From: Actinophytocola sp. | GTDB taxonomy: Bacteria > Actinomycetota > Actinomycetes > Mycobacteriales > Pseudonocardiaceae | NCBI GenBank assembly: GCA_009377475.1 | Contig: WHTY01000009.1 | Span: 1 to 64,000 of the forward strand | Length of the DNA: 64,000 nt | Reading direction: 5' to 3' | Part shown: piece after piece, positions 1-8,253 of the stretch | Position numbering within the stretch: the stretch's first letter is position 1 | Layout: the number at the start of each line of letters is the position of its first letter | Position numbers and translations under genes: made by a program | Notes under the pieces: model-generated | Told to the model about the DNA's origin: nothing | The model's database searches: none | The model's input: only the letters and a program-made list of their open reading frames with translations

Positions 1-101
1 AAGTCGAGGAAGGCGTCCACCTCGTCCTCGTTGTAGCCCCGTTTGCCTATCGGTGGCTTGCTGAACGCGACGTTGTGCACGTCAGCGGGGGTCAAGGACA
101 T
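1..101 (-). CDS. divIVA: DivIVA/Wag31 polar growth protein, 5' end only
   Basis: Only the first 33 codons are in the window; the gene runs off the left edge. The start [20 protein letters not shown] followed by a [12 protein letters not shown] stretch is the conserved membrane-binding N-terminus of actinobacterial DivIVA (Wag31), the coiled-coil scaffold that directs peptidoglycan growth to the cell poles. The ATG is preceded by a GAGGTGATC ribosome site. It is the last visible gene of the dcw cluster, directly after yggT, which is its usual place. The coiled-coil part cannot be judged here. Confidence 0.93.
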   Translation of the reverse strand, partial: MSLTPADVHNVAFSKPPIGKRGYNEDEVDAFLD

Positions 102-147
102 CTGATCACCTCACGCACTCCAGGCCTGCAGGGTACCCAGGTACTCA

Positions 148-432
148 TCACCCGGGATATGCCAGTTGCATCATTATGAACACAACCAACAGCAGCACCA
201 TAATCGATAGGTCCAGTCCCACATTGCCGATCCGCACCGTCGGGATGACCCGGCGGAACAACCGAACTGGTGGGTCGGTCACTGTGTAGATGGTCTCCAG
301 CGTCACCGCAACCCCGCCTGCGGGACGCCACTCGCGCGAGAAAGATCGCACCAGCTCGACCACCAGCCTTGCCAAGATGAACAGCCACAGGGCGAACAGC
401 ACCCAGTACACAACGATCCGAACGGCATCCAC
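148..432 (-). CDS. yggT: YggT family membrane protein
   Basis: A protein of about 94 residues with two hydrophobic segments (near residues 3-22 and 68-88) separated by a basic and polar stretch containing the family-like TVTDPPVRLFRRVIPTVRIG segment. YggT proteins are small integral membrane proteins of unclear function found between sepF and divIVA in Actinobacteria, exactly the arrangement here. I chose the GTG at 432 because a GGAG lies just upstream and the length then fits relatives; an in-frame ATG at 474 would add 14 residues. Confidence 0.85.
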   Translation of the reverse strand: MDAVRIVVYWVLFALWLFILARLVVELVRSFSREWRPAGGVAVTLETIYTVTDPPVRLFRRVIPTVRIGNVGLDLSIMVLLLVVFIMMQLAYPG

Positions 433-550
433 GGCTCCACTCTGCCATAGTGCTCGCCGCGGACTGCGGGCCACTCATGGCGTGTCACCGCTCCGCTTGC
501 TCACGTCGTGGTCCTGTTCGTCCCGCGCGTCATGAACTGATCGTCGTTGA

Positions 551-1180
551 TCAGCGGCGCAAGAACATACCATCCTCGGCGATCCGCCTGCGGTCCTCCG
601 CCGTGACGTCGATGTCCGGCGGTGAGAGCAGAAACACCTTGTTGGTCACCTTGTCCATGGCGCCGCGCAACGCGAAGGCCAGCCCGGCGGCGAAGTCGAC
701 GAGCCGTTTCGCGTCCGCATTGTCCATCTCGGTAAGGTTCATGATCACCGGGTTGCCGTCTCGGAACGCCTCGCCGATGTCACGCGCCTCACTGTACCCA
801 GTCGGGTGCAGCGTGACGATTCGACTGAGCGGGTCCCGCGCGACGGGCGGCTGGTGCTCCGCGACGGGCCGCAGCTGCCGGACGGGCTCCGGCTGCCGGT
901 CCATCGCCAGCGCGCCCGACACGGCGGGCTCCGGCCGACTCCTGCCCCGCCCTCGCACGGGGTACGCGTCGTTGTCCATGTCGTCACCGATACGGTAGGA
1001 CGCGCGACGGAGCGCTGCCCGGCTCACCGGCCGCTCGGGATAGTCGTAGTCGTCGTAGCCTCGGCCGTAGCGATCCCCGTGCGGGTAGTCGTACCCGTCG
1101 TGGAGGTCGTCGATGCCCTCGATACCATCGTCAGCCGGGACCATCCCGAAGTAGGCCTTCAGCTTCTCCAGCGCGCTCAT
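551..1180 (-). CDS. sepF: Cell division protein SepF
   Basis: 209 residues. The N-terminal MSALEKLKAYFGMVP is the membrane-binding amphipathic helix of SepF, followed by an acidic, Tyr/Asp/Arg-rich disordered linker (about residues 17-105). The C-terminal SepF (DUF552) domain (about 110-200) includes DIGEAFRDGNPVIMNLTEMD. SepF anchors FtsZ filaments to the membrane and, in Actinobacteria, which lack FtsA and ZipA, is the main FtsZ tether. It binds the conserved FtsZ C-terminal tail, which is present in the ftsZ of this window. It lies 31 bp after yggS in the same transcription direction. Confidence 0.95.
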   Translation of the reverse strand: MSALEKLKAYFGMVPADDGIEGIDDLHDGYDYPHGDRYGRGYDDYDYPERPVSRAALRRASYRIGDDMDNDAYPVRGRGRSRPEPAVSGALAMDRQPEPVRQLRPVAEHQPPVARDPLSRIVTLHPTGYSEARDIGEAFRDGNPVIMNLTEMDNADAKRLVDFAAGLAFALRGAMDKVTNKVFLLSPPDIDVTAEDRRRIAEDGMFLRR

Positions 1181-1211
1181 GCCTCTCCCTCACTCCCGGC
1201 ATGTCCCGTCA

Positions 1212-1994
1212 TCACCCTCGCGAGGCTAGCTCTCGACCCCCCAACAGCGCAGTACCGACACGCACACACGTCGAGCCGTGCGCGACGGCACGTTCCAGGT
1301 CGCCACTCATCCCAGCTGAGAGTTCGACAACGCCAGGGAAATCCCGTTGGACCTGGTGAAACAGCCGCTGCAGCCGAGCGAACACCGAGTCCTGATCGGC
1401 GTCGATCGGCGCGACGGTCATCAGGCCGGTGACGGAGAGTTCACTCATTTGGTCTATGTGTTTGACCAGGTCGGGCACGTCTTCGCTCGGGCAGCCGCCG
1501 CGCTCGGGATCGGCATCCATGCTGACCTGCACCTGGACGTCCAGCGGGCCGCTGCGCTCCCCGCGTTCGATGCGGTTCGCCACAGCGCGGCCGAGCGCGT
1601 CCGCGAGCCGGGGAGAGTCGACGGACTGCACCTCGTCGGCCCACCGCACCACAGTGCGCGCCTTGTTGCGCTGCAACCGTCCGACCATGTGCCAGCGGAC
1701 GTCGGCGTCGGGGCGCAGCCGGGCCGCCTCGGCGGCCTTCGCGCCCCCCTCCTGGTCCTTGTTCTCCGCGAAGTCGCGCAGTCCGAGGTCGATCAGCGCG
1801 GCGACGTCGATAGCGGGGAACGTCTTGGTGACGGCGAGCAGCCGCACCTCAGCCGGGTCTCGACCCGCCGAGGCGCATGCGTCGGCGATGCGCGCCTTGA
1901 CCGCGGCCAATGACTGCCGGAGCTGGTCGAGGCGTGCCGCCCCGAGATCGTCAGCATTGCGTGCCGCGCCAGCGTTGTCTGGCTTGCCGCTCAT
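1212..1994 (-). CDS. yggS: YggS/PLPBP family PLP homeostasis protein
   Basis: 260 residues from the ATG at 1994, which overlaps the pgeF stop in an ATGA. It is a single-domain fold-type III PLP-binding barrel. The PLP lysine is in LLAVTKTFP (near residue 48), and the phosphate-binding end of the barrel is seen as TCVRVGTALLGGR near the C-terminus. The family binds pyridoxal phosphate and buffers B6 and amino-acid pools without known catalysis. Its place between pgeF and sepF is conserved in Actinobacteria. Confidence 0.93.
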   Translation of the reverse strand: MSGKPDNAGAARNADDLGAARLDQLRQSLAAVKARIADACASAGRDPAEVRLLAVTKTFPAIDVAALIDLGLRDFAENKDQEGGAKAAEAARLRPDADVRWHMVGRLQRNKARTVVRWADEVQSVDSPRLADALGRAVANRIERGERSGPLDVQVQVSMDADPERGGCPSEDVPDLVKHIDQMSELSVTGLMTVAPIDADQDSVFARLQRLFHQVQRDFPGVVELSAGMSGDLERAVAHGSTCVRVGTALLGGRELASRG

Positions 1995-2755
1995 GCCTTC
2001 GGTTCCGGCTCGGTCCACGTCACGGCGGCGATCCTGCCGGTCGTGCCGTCGCGCCGGTAGCTGAACAGCGTGTCGTCCTCCACGGTGCAGCGGGGGTCGA
2101 CGCCGACCTTGCCGACGCCGAGGTCGGCAAGCTGCTCCCACAGCCCGGCCCGCAGGTCGATGCCGCTGGTGCCGGAGCGAGTCTTGGTCGCACTGCCCGG
2201 CAGGTGGGTGGCGACGTCGGCGGCCATCTCGGGCGGCACCTCGTAGCACCCACCGCAGATTGCCGGACCCAGCAGTGCCTCCATCCTTGCCGGATCAGCG
2301 CCGAGTTCGATCATGGCTTTGACGGCGGCGGGCACCACGCCGACGCGGCAGCCGACCCTGCCCGCGTGCACGGCGGCGACGACCCCGGCGGCGGGATCGC
2401 CCAGCAGCACCGGGACGCAGTCCGCGACCAGCACGGCGAGCGCGAGTCCCGGCGTCGCGGTCACCAACGCGTCGGTGGCTGCCACGGGCTCGGTGACGGG
2501 TCCGTTCACGACGCCGACGGTGCGGCCGTGCACCTGTTCCATCCAGACGAACCGCAACTCATCGACGTCGAGCTCGCTGGCCAGCCGGACGCGGTTGGCC
2601 GCGACGGCGGCCGCGTCGTCGCCGACGTGGTCACCGAGGTTGAACGAGTCGTACGGCGGGCGTGATTGGCCGCCAGCGCGTGTGGTGACCACCCGACGAA
2701 TCCGCACCCTGCCTGTCCTCCCGTCGTCGCCCCGTTGTAGCCCCGTGGTAGCCAT
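1991..2755 (-). CDS. pgeF: PgeF/YfiH laccase-domain peptidoglycan editing factor
   Basis: 254 residues of the multicopper-like YfiH (DUF152) family. Visible signatures are TTRAGG, SFNLGDHVGD, a VLVADCVPVLL segment with the conserved Cys, AAVHAGRVGCRVGV, and the C-terminal DDTLFSYRRDGTTGRIAAV. Members have been described as purine nucleoside phosphorylases or as factors removing wrong muropeptide precursors; the second role suits its place in the dcw cluster. It follows ftsZ after a 247-bp gap full of inverted repeats and overlaps yggS by 4 bp. The first 15 residues are not conserved, so a GTG start slightly downstream is possible. Confidence 0.9.
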   Translation of the reverse strand: MATTGLQRGDDGRTGRVRIRRVVTTRAGGQSRPPYDSFNLGDHVGDDAAAVAANRVRLASELDVDELRFVWMEQVHGRTVGVVNGPVTEPVAATDALVTATPGLALAVLVADCVPVLLGDPAAGVVAAVHAGRVGCRVGVVPAAVKAMIELGADPARMEALLGPAICGGCYEVPPEMAADVATHLPGSATKTRSGTSGIDLRAGLWEQLADLGVGKVGVDPRCTVEDDTLFSYRRDGTTGRIAAVTWTEPEPKA

Positions 2756-2842
2756 TGCCGTCCGGCCGCACCGGAACCCGCCCTAGCGTCGCACACGGCG
2801 CGGGCGTCCTTGGCGTGAGTCCGTGCTGTCGACCCGACCACG

Positions 2843-2920
2843 CTTCGCCAGGGAAATTGCCGCTCGAACCGGACAAACAGGCGCCTAGGGGTCGCCTATC
2901 GTGCAAAATCCCTGGCGAAG
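2843..2920. repeat. Inverted repeat, 12-bp arms, between ftsZ and pgeF
   Basis: The arms CTTCGCCAGGGA (2843-2854) and TCCCTGGCGAAG (2909-2920) are perfectly complementary. Beyond two mismatches, four more bases (TTGC/GCAA) also pair. The 54-bp interior has no coding signal. It lies between the strong hairpin after ftsZ and the pgeF start. Function unknown; it may be an intergenic repeat remnant or an RNA processing site. Confidence 0.55.
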
Positions 2921-2941
2921 CCGGGAGACAACCCGGACGTC

Positions 2942-2991
2942 GCACACGGCCCGGATGCCGGGTCGGGTGCGGCATGCTCCGGGCCGTGTGC
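2942..2991 (-). terminator. Strong hairpin just after ftsZ
   Basis: Perfect 14-bp arms (GCACACGGCCCGGA at 2942-2955, TCCGGGCCGTGTGC at 2978-2991) with an inner TGCCG/CGGCA pairing start 11 bp past the ftsZ stop codon. There is no T-run, so it may be a partial terminator or an RNA-stability element that separates the abundant ftsZ message from pgeF-yggS-sepF. Confidence 0.6.
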
Positions 2992-3002
2992 GCGGGGAGC
3001 GC

Positions 3003-4328
3003 TCAGCGGCGCATGAACGGGGGGACGTCGACCTCGTCGTCATCGGTGTCGTCGACCGGAACGGCGCGGTTCGGCAGGCTACCTCGGCTCGGTGGCACGC
3101 CCATGCCGCCGCCCCGGTTCGCCTGCGGCGGGGCGCCGCGCGAGTAGCCACCCGCGTTCGCGCTCTGCGCGCCGCCGGCGCCCTGCGGTGGCAACGGCTG
3201 CTCCCGCCGTGGGACACCTGGCGTCGGGTTGGACGGCGGCTGGCTGGGCTGCTGACCGGCCGAGCGGTCCGGTCCACCGCCAGCGGCAGCCGCGCCGCTG
3301 CCGCCGATCGAGCCCGCCTCGGCCGACGCGGTGGACTCGCGGGAGCCGACCGTGGGCGGGTCGAGCTTCTTGTGCGTTGGTGCGCCCGCGTCGAACCCGG
3401 CCGCTATCACGGTCACGCGCACCTCGTCACCGAGCGAGTCGTCGATGATGGTGCCGAAGATGATGTTGGCCTCGGGGTGCGCCGCTTCCTGCACCAGAGA
3501 CGCCGCCTCGTTGATCTCGAACAGCCCGAGGTCGGAGCCGCCCGCGATGGATAGCAGCGCGCCATGCGCGCCGTCCATGGAGGCTTCCAGCAGCGGCGAG
3601 TTGATGGCTTTCTCGGCGGCTTGCACCGCCCTGCCCTCGCCCCGCGACGAGCCAATGCCCATCAGCGCGCTGCCCGCCCCGGACATCACGCTCTTGACGT
3701 CGGCGAAGTCCAGGTTGATCAGACCGGGGGTTGTGATCAGGTCGGTGATGCCCTGCACACCGGAGAGCAACACCTCGTCGGCGGAGCGGAAGGCGTCCAT
3801 CAGCGAGACACCGATGTCGCCGAGCTGCAGCAGCCGGTCGTTCGGGATGACGATCAGCGTGTCGCACTCGTTGCGCAACTGCTGGATGCCGTCCTCTGCC
3901 TGTTTGCCCCTGCGCTTGCCCTCGAACGAGAACGGCCGCGTCACGACGCCGATGGTCAGCGCGCCGAGCTTGCGGGCGACCTGCGCGACGACCGGCGCGC
4001 CGCCGGTGCCGGTGCCGCCGCCCTCGCCAGCGGTCACGAACACCATGTCGGCGCCCTTGAGTACCTCTTCGATCTCGTCCCGGTGGTCCTCGGCTGCCCG
4101 CTCGCCCACGTCCGGCGCCGCTCCGGCACCGAGACCACGGGTGAGCTCCCTGCCGATGTCCAGTTTGACGTCGGCGTCGGACATCAGCAGGGCCTGCGCG
4201 TCGGTGTTCACCGCGATGAACTCGACACCCTTGAGGCCGACCTCGATCATGCGGTTCACGGCGTTCACGCCGCCGCCGCCGATTCCGACCACCTTGATCA
4301 CCGCGAGGTAGTTGTGCGGGGGCGTCAT
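3003..4328 (-). CDS. ftsZ: Cell division GTPase FtsZ
   Basis: 441 residues, tubulin-like GTPase that polymerises into the Z ring. The start [19 protein letters not shown], the GTP-binding GGGTGTG loop in [15 protein letters not shown], and the catalytic T7-loop [11 protein letters not shown] are intact. The core ends near residue 320 and is followed by a Gly/Pro/Gln-rich linker and the conserved tail [12 protein letters not shown] that binds SepF. The ATG has a GGAAGGCGG site 5 bases upstream. A promoter with a perfect TTGACA box lies about 90-120 bp upstream, overlapping the end of the fused AbiE gene, so ftsZ should not depend only on read-through from the cluster. Confidence 0.98.
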   Translation of the reverse strand: MTPPHNYLAVIKVVGIGGGGVNAVNRMIEVGLKGVEFIAVNTDAQALLMSDADVKLDIGRELTRGLGAGAAPDVGERAAEDHRDEIEEVLKGADMVFVTAGEGGGTGTGGAPVVAQVARKLGALTIGVVTRPFSFEGKRRGKQAEDGIQQLRNECDTLIVIPNDRLLQLGDIGVSLMDAFRSADEVLLSGVQGITDLITTPGLINLDFADVKSVMSGAGSALMGIGSSRGEGRAVQAAEKAINSPLLEASMDGAHGALLSIAGGSDLGLFEINEAASLVQEAAHPEANIIFGTIIDDSLGDEVRVTVIAAGFDAGAPTHKKLDPPTVGSRESTASAEAGSIGGSGAAAAGGGPDRSAGQQPSQPPSNPTPGVPRREQPLPPQGAGGAQSANAGGYSRGAPPQANRGGGMGVPPSRGSLPNRAVPVDDTDDDEVDVPPFMRR

Positions 4329-4419
4329 CGGGTCCGCCTTCCTGATCGTGAGCTACTGCAAGGTGTGACACCGGCAAGAGTTGCCCGTATCGGGTGATTG
4401 CTTCCCCGAAAACCCTAAA

Positions 4420-4448
4420 TCTCTACATGAGAGTTAGAGTTATGTCAA
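4420..4448 (-). promoter_or_regulatory. Probable ftsZ promoter overlapping the 3' end of the toxin gene
   Basis: On the minus strand a perfect -35 TTGACA (4448-4443) is separated by 17 bp from TAGAGA (4425-4420), giving an expected start site near 4413 and a leader of about 85 nt. The -35 box supplies codons for the last residues of the upstream AbiE fusion (aag TTG ACA taa), so gene and promoter overlap. The spacer lies in a locally AT-rich stretch. Assignment to the housekeeping sigma factor is inferred from the consensus. Confidence 0.7.
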
Positions 4449-5942
4449 CTTCCGCCTTGCCTCTGGACGGTAAGCACCACGTCGCGCCGAATCCAGCAGC
4501 CACGCCGCGTGTCGTGGGGTTTGTGATCCCCACCCCACCAAGATCACCAACGAGGTCGACATCCCATCCGCTGTTCGTAGCCAGCGCTCCCACGCGAGGG
4601 TGTGCGGATTCCAGCGTCCGTTGTGGACGCGTTCACTCGCCAGGAGCGGGTCAATACAGCGACCTGCGAGTCCGAGAGCGTCGTCGATGCTGCGATATTC
4701 GGCGGCGAGCGTGCTGTCGCGGGCGATCGCGGCGTATCCGGACCGCCATTGCGCGCCAGGCATGCGTAATGATGCGGGCAAGACCATGCTGCAACGTTGC
4801 GCTTCGAGCCGGAGCGCACGTGCCGTGGCCTCCGCTTCCAGCGACGACGTGGTGATGATCAGAACCAGGTCGACCAAGTCGCGGTACCGAGTGGACGGCG
4901 TGCCACGACTGCCGTACGCGGCGTACATGGCGCAGATCTTGTCGGCGACCTGATCCGGCAGCGGATACAACGTGAACTCGGGCAAGGGCGGCATTCCAGG
5001 GATGTCGACGATCGGTTCGGGGCGAAGCCGCTCGGGCCGGGCGACAACGTGCTCGCGGGTGGACAAGTCGATCGCGAACCGGTCGAACCGCGTGGCACCG
5101 GTGTAACCCGTAACCCCGACCGTGGCGAGCGCCTGGTCGCCGTCGTGAACGACGGGGTCATCCACCACGAAGGTCAGGTGGTCGCCTCTCGCGGACTCCG
5201 CCATTGATCGCAGTTCGGTCAGCGCTTCCCGCACGTTGAGTTCGCTGGAGTAGAGCAGATCGATGTCCCGGCTGTACCGCGCGCCGGGGAGCCGGATGAG
5301 CAGTCCGGCGCCACCTTTCAGAACCCATGGACTGTCACTCAGCAGGGACTCGCCGTCATCGCCCTGGGCGCCGTAGAAGCGGGCGTACGGCCGAAGCGTT
5401 TCGATCAGCACCTCGACGTCGACGTGCTGGCGGACCACGGCATCGCGCACGATCCCGGCTAGGTGACCACCGTCGATGTGTCCGGCAGCGAGGTCGGCGA
5501 TGGTGCGCGGGACGGAGGTGACCGGGAGTCCGTCCACGACTGTCCAGTCGGTGCGTCGCAGTTGGCCTCGGTGGAACCGGACGTCTGGCCTGCGGCTCTG
5601 ACGCCGGGTCCCGACGGTGAACTCATGCCGGTCAGCATCGGTGTCGCCGAGCTGCCACAGCCGCGCCGCGGATCGGTGCGATACCACTTCAAGTGACTCG
5701 GTTGGGAGCCGTTCGGCCACGAAGTGCTCCGGGTCGAGGGCCAGCCACGCTGCCCGCAGTTCGTCACGAGCATCGGGAGGAGTGCCCGCAAACCGGTACA
5801 CGCCGTGGGCGATTCGCTCGAGAGCGCCACGGTTCGCCAGCTTGGCGATCGTCTGCGGGCTCGTGCCGGAACGGCGGGCTTGGGCGGTCGTCACCAAGCC
5901 CCACTGGTCAGCGGCAACGTCGGCAATCTCCAGAAACGCCAC
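4440..5942 (-). CDS. Fused AbiEi antitoxin / AbiEii nucleotidyltransferase toxin
   Basis: 500 residues from the GTG at 5942 (AGGCGG 6 bases upstream); a TTG at 5966 inside the operator is a weaker alternative. Residues about 10-60 form an AbiEi_4-type winged helix (TTAQARRSGTSPQTIAKL, GVYRF), continuing to about 175 with SHRSAARLW and VPRTIADLA. From about 203 it is an AbiEii/MenT-like nucleotidyltransferase: GGAGLL...RDIDLL (210-228), second acidic strand FAIDLS (about 290), DQVADKICA (330) and YRDLVDL (353). Type IV toxin-antitoxin loci normally have two genes; here both are one frame. The last 45 or so residues look unlike the family and may be read-through after loss of the original stop. 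It splits ftsQ from ftsZ and is visibly less GC-rich than its neighbours. A working toxin is not proven. Confidence 0.82.
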   Translation of the reverse strand: MAFLEIADVAADQWGLVTTAQARRSGTSPQTIAKLANRGALERIAHGVYRFAGTPPDARDELRAAWLALDPEHFVAERLPTESLEVVSHRSAARLWQLGDTDADRHEFTVGTRRQSRRPDVRFHRGQLRRTDWTVVDGLPVTSVPRTIADLAAGHIDGGHLAGIVRDAVVRQHVDVEVLIETLRPYARFYGAQGDDGESLLSDSPWVLKGGAGLLIRLPGARYSRDIDLLYSSELNVREALTELRSMAESARGDHLTFVVDDPVVHDGDQALATVGVTGYTGATRFDRFAIDLSTREHVVARPERLRPEPIVDIPGMPPLPEFTLYPLPDQVADKICAMYAAYGSRGTPSTRYRDLVDLVLIITTSSLEAEATARALRLEAQRCSMVLPASLRMPGAQWRSGYAAIARDSTLAAEYRSIDDALGLAGRCIDPLLASERVHNGRWNPHTLAWERWLRTADGMSTSLVILVGWGSQTPRHAAWLLDSARRGAYRPEARRKLT

Positions 5943-5960
5943 GATCCACCGCCTAACACA

Positions 5961-5993
5961 CTGCAATAGTAGCCGATATGGCTATTATTGCAG
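5961..5993. promoter_or_regulatory. Palindromic operator upstream of the AbiE fusion
   Basis: Arms CTGCAATAGTAGCC (5961-5974) and GGCTATTATTGCAG (5980-5993) match at 13 of 14 positions around a 5-bp centre. The element is AT-rich amid GC-rich DNA and lies 19 bp upstream of the chosen GTG. AbiEi antitoxins are known to repress their own promoters by binding inverted repeats, so this is the expected autoregulatory site. Confidence 0.7.
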
Positions 5994-6015
5994 ACTGCTG
6001 ACGGGCTGCGTTCCG

Positions 6016-6801
6016 CTATCCCGACACCGTTGGCAGTTCCGGGCTCGACACGTCGTACACCTTGCCCGGCCGGGTGAGCAGCGCGGCCAGCACCCCCGAC
6101 TTGCGGTCGATCTGCTCGGCGTCGCCCCACTGGACGACCTTGCCGCCGCGCAGCCGAAGCTCCACGTCGACCGGGCTCTCCGCCGTCACGGTGGCCACGC
6201 GGCCCGCGAGCTGGTCCGGGATGCCGGTCAGCACCGCCGTGGCGGCGCGAGCCGCGGGATCGTCGGTGGCGACGGTGTCCACGTGCAGCTCCGGCAGCTT
6301 CTTTGGCCGCGCACTCGCCCGATGGAATGGCACGCCCTCCCGGTCGACGAGCCGGACGCCGTCGTAGGCGACGAAGTACGCGATCGGCGTGCGCTCGGTG
6401 ACCTTGATCCGCACCGTGGACGGCAGCGACCGCGACACCGACACGCTCGCCACCTGCGGCAACGTCGCCACCGCCCGTTCGGCGGCGTCGGTGTCGATCC
6501 GCAGCAGCGACCGCTGCATCGGGATGGCGGCCAGCGCGACGACGTCCTCGCGGTCGATCCGGTTGATTCCGGTGACCTCGACCCGGCTTGCCCCGATGAG
6601 CGGGGTGAACAGCAGCGCCGCGCCGAGGCCGATGACCGCGAGCACGGCCAGCACGGCCATGACACGCCTGCGCAGGATCTTCCAGCTGACCTTGCGCCCG
6701 CGCGGCCGTTTCGCGGTGGCCGAGCGGGCGGTGTCCGGCCGCCTGCCACGCATCGAGCGCGTGTCACGCTTCCCCCGCCGTTTCTGCTGTGTCGGGGTCA
6801 C
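6016..6801 (-). CDS. ftsQ: Divisome protein FtsQ
   Basis: 261 residues: a basic cytoplasmic N-terminus (1-45), one transmembrane helix (about 48-68, VMAVLAVLAVIGLGAALLF), then the POTRA domain beginning VEVTGINRIDREDV and a beta domain with VTERTPIAYFV. FtsQ is the periplasmic-side hub of the FtsQLB subcomplex that activates septal wall synthesis. It starts 3 bp after murC. In related genomes ftsZ follows directly; here the AbiE fusion intervenes. FtsL, its usual partner, is not in the window. Confidence 0.95.
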   Translation of the reverse strand: MTPTQQKRRGKRDTRSMRGRRPDTARSATAKRPRGRKVSWKILRRRVMAVLAVLAVIGLGAALLFTPLIGASRVEVTGINRIDREDVVALAAIPMQRSLLRIDTDAAERAVATLPQVASVSVSRSLPSTVRIKVTERTPIAYFVAYDGVRLVDREGVPFHRASARPKKLPELHVDTVATDDPAARAATAVLTGIPDQLAGRVATVTAESPVDVELRLRGGKVVQWGDAEQIDRKSGVLAALLTRPGKVYDVSSPELPTVSG

Positions 6802-6804
6802 CCG

Positions 6805-8253
6805 CTACTCCCCCGAGGTCGCCGCGCTGCCTCTGCCGTCCAGCTCCCTGATGATCTCCGGGCCCAACTGAGTGACATCGCCCGCGCCCATGGTGACCAG
6901 CAGATCACCCGGCCGCGCGAGACCCGCCACGAGGGTGGCCGCCCGGTCGAACGCGGGCTCGTAGTGGCACTTCGCCCCGGTGACACGGTCGGCGATCGTC
7001 GCGCCGGACACGCCCGGCTCCGGTTCCTCACGCGCGCCGAAGACGTCGAGGACCACGACCTCGTCGGCCAGGCCAAGCGCGTCGGCGAACTCGGCGGCGA
7101 ACGCCTTGGTGCGCGAGTACAGGTGCGGCTGGAACACCACGACGACCCTGCCATCGCCCGCCGAATGCCGCACCGCCCGCAGCTGCGCCGCCACCTCGGT
7201 CGGGTGGTGGGCGTAGTCGTCGTAGACCCGCACCTCGCCGGAGCGACCCTTGAACTCGAACCGCCTGCGCACCCCGCCGAACGCGGCTACGCCCTCGGCG
7301 AGGCATTCCGCCGGTGCGCCCAGCTCCTCCCCGGCGAGCAGCGCGGCGATCGCGTTGAACGCCATGTGTTCGCCCGGCACCGCCACCCTGATGTCGGTCT
7401 CGGCGCCGCGCAGCGCGACCCGCACCACGCCGCCGTCCTCCGGCAGCGGCGTGTAGTCCAGCACCCGCACGTCGTCGTCACCCGTGGCGGTGCGGCCGTA
7501 GCGGCGCACCCGCACACCATCGGCGAGCAGACCGTCGGCGGCGGCCCGGGTGGCCAGCTCATCGGCGGCCGCGTCGTCGCAGCACGCGATCAGCACGCCG
7601 CCGGGCGTGATGCGGCGGACGAACTCGGTGAACACCGACGAGTAGGCGTCGGCGGTGCCGTGGTGGTCGAGGTGGTCAGGCTCGATGTTGGTGATCACCG
7701 CGACCGTCGGCTGGAACGCGAGGAACGAGCCGTCGCTCTCGTCCGCCTCGGCGACGAACATCTCACCGCTGCCGTGGTGGGCGTTCGCGCCGGACTCGTT
7801 CAGGTCGCCGCCGATGGCGAACGACGGGTCGAGGCGGCAGTGCTGCAACGCCACCGTCAGCATCGACGTCGTCGACGTCTTGCCGTGGGTGCCCGCGATG
7901 CACGCCACGGTGTCGCCGGTCATCAGCCCGGCCAGCGCCTCGGCGCGGTGCAGCACCGGGACGCCCAGTTCGCGAGCGCGCGCCAGCTCCGGGTTGGTGT
8001 CGCGGATCGCCGTCGAGACGATCACCGAGGACGGCGGCTCCGCCAGCGCGTCGATGTTCTCCGCGCGCTGCCCGACGGCGATCTCCGCCCCCTGGGCGCG
8101 CAGCGTGAGAAAGCTCCGGGAATCCTTGGCGTCCGACCCGGACACCTCGGCCCCACGGGCGAGCAGGATGCGCGCGATACCACTCATCCCCGCGCCGCCG
8201 ATGCCGATCAGATGCGCACGGCCCAGCACATCCGGAACGTCGTTGTCAGCCAC
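6805..8253 (-). CDS. murC: UDP-N-acetylmuramate--L-alanine ligase MurC
   Basis: 482 residues from the GTG at 8253, overlapping the murG end by 8 bp. The Rossmann start [16 protein letters not shown], the ATP loop [13 protein letters not shown], the central [10 protein letters not shown] and the C-terminal [10 protein letters not shown] are all Mur ligase signatures. MurC adds the first residue, L-Ala, to UDP-MurNAc in the cytoplasm. The frame is open 24 codons upstream inside murG, but the conserved domain begins just after the chosen start. Confidence 0.97.
   Translation of the reverse strand: MADNDVPDVLGRAHLIGIGGAGMSGIARILLARGAEVSGSDAKDSRSFLTLRAQGAEIAVGQRAENIDALAEPPSSVIVSTAIRDTNPELARARELGVPVLHRAEALAGLMTGDTVACIAGTHGKTSTTSMLTVALQHCRLDPSFAIGGDLNESGANAHHGSGEMFVAEADESDGSFLAFQPTVAVITNIEPDHLDHHGTADAYSSVFTEFVRRITPGGVLIACCDDAAADELATRAAADGLLADGVRVRRYGRTATGDDDVRVLDYTPLPEDGGVVRVALRGAETDIRVAVPGEHMAFNAIAALLAGEELGAPAECLAEGVAAFGGVRRRFEFKGRSGEVRVYDDYAHHPTEVAAQLRAVRHSAGDGRVVVVFQPHLYSRTKAFAAEFADALGLADEVVVLDVFGAREEPEPGVSGATIADRVTGAKCHYEPAFDRAATLVAGLARPGDLLVTMGAGDVTQLGPEIIRELDGRGSAATSGE

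Noticed and set aside
2843..2920. Integron attC site or complete mobile element
   Set aside because: No core sites, no integrase and no direct target repeats; only an inverted repeat is supported.
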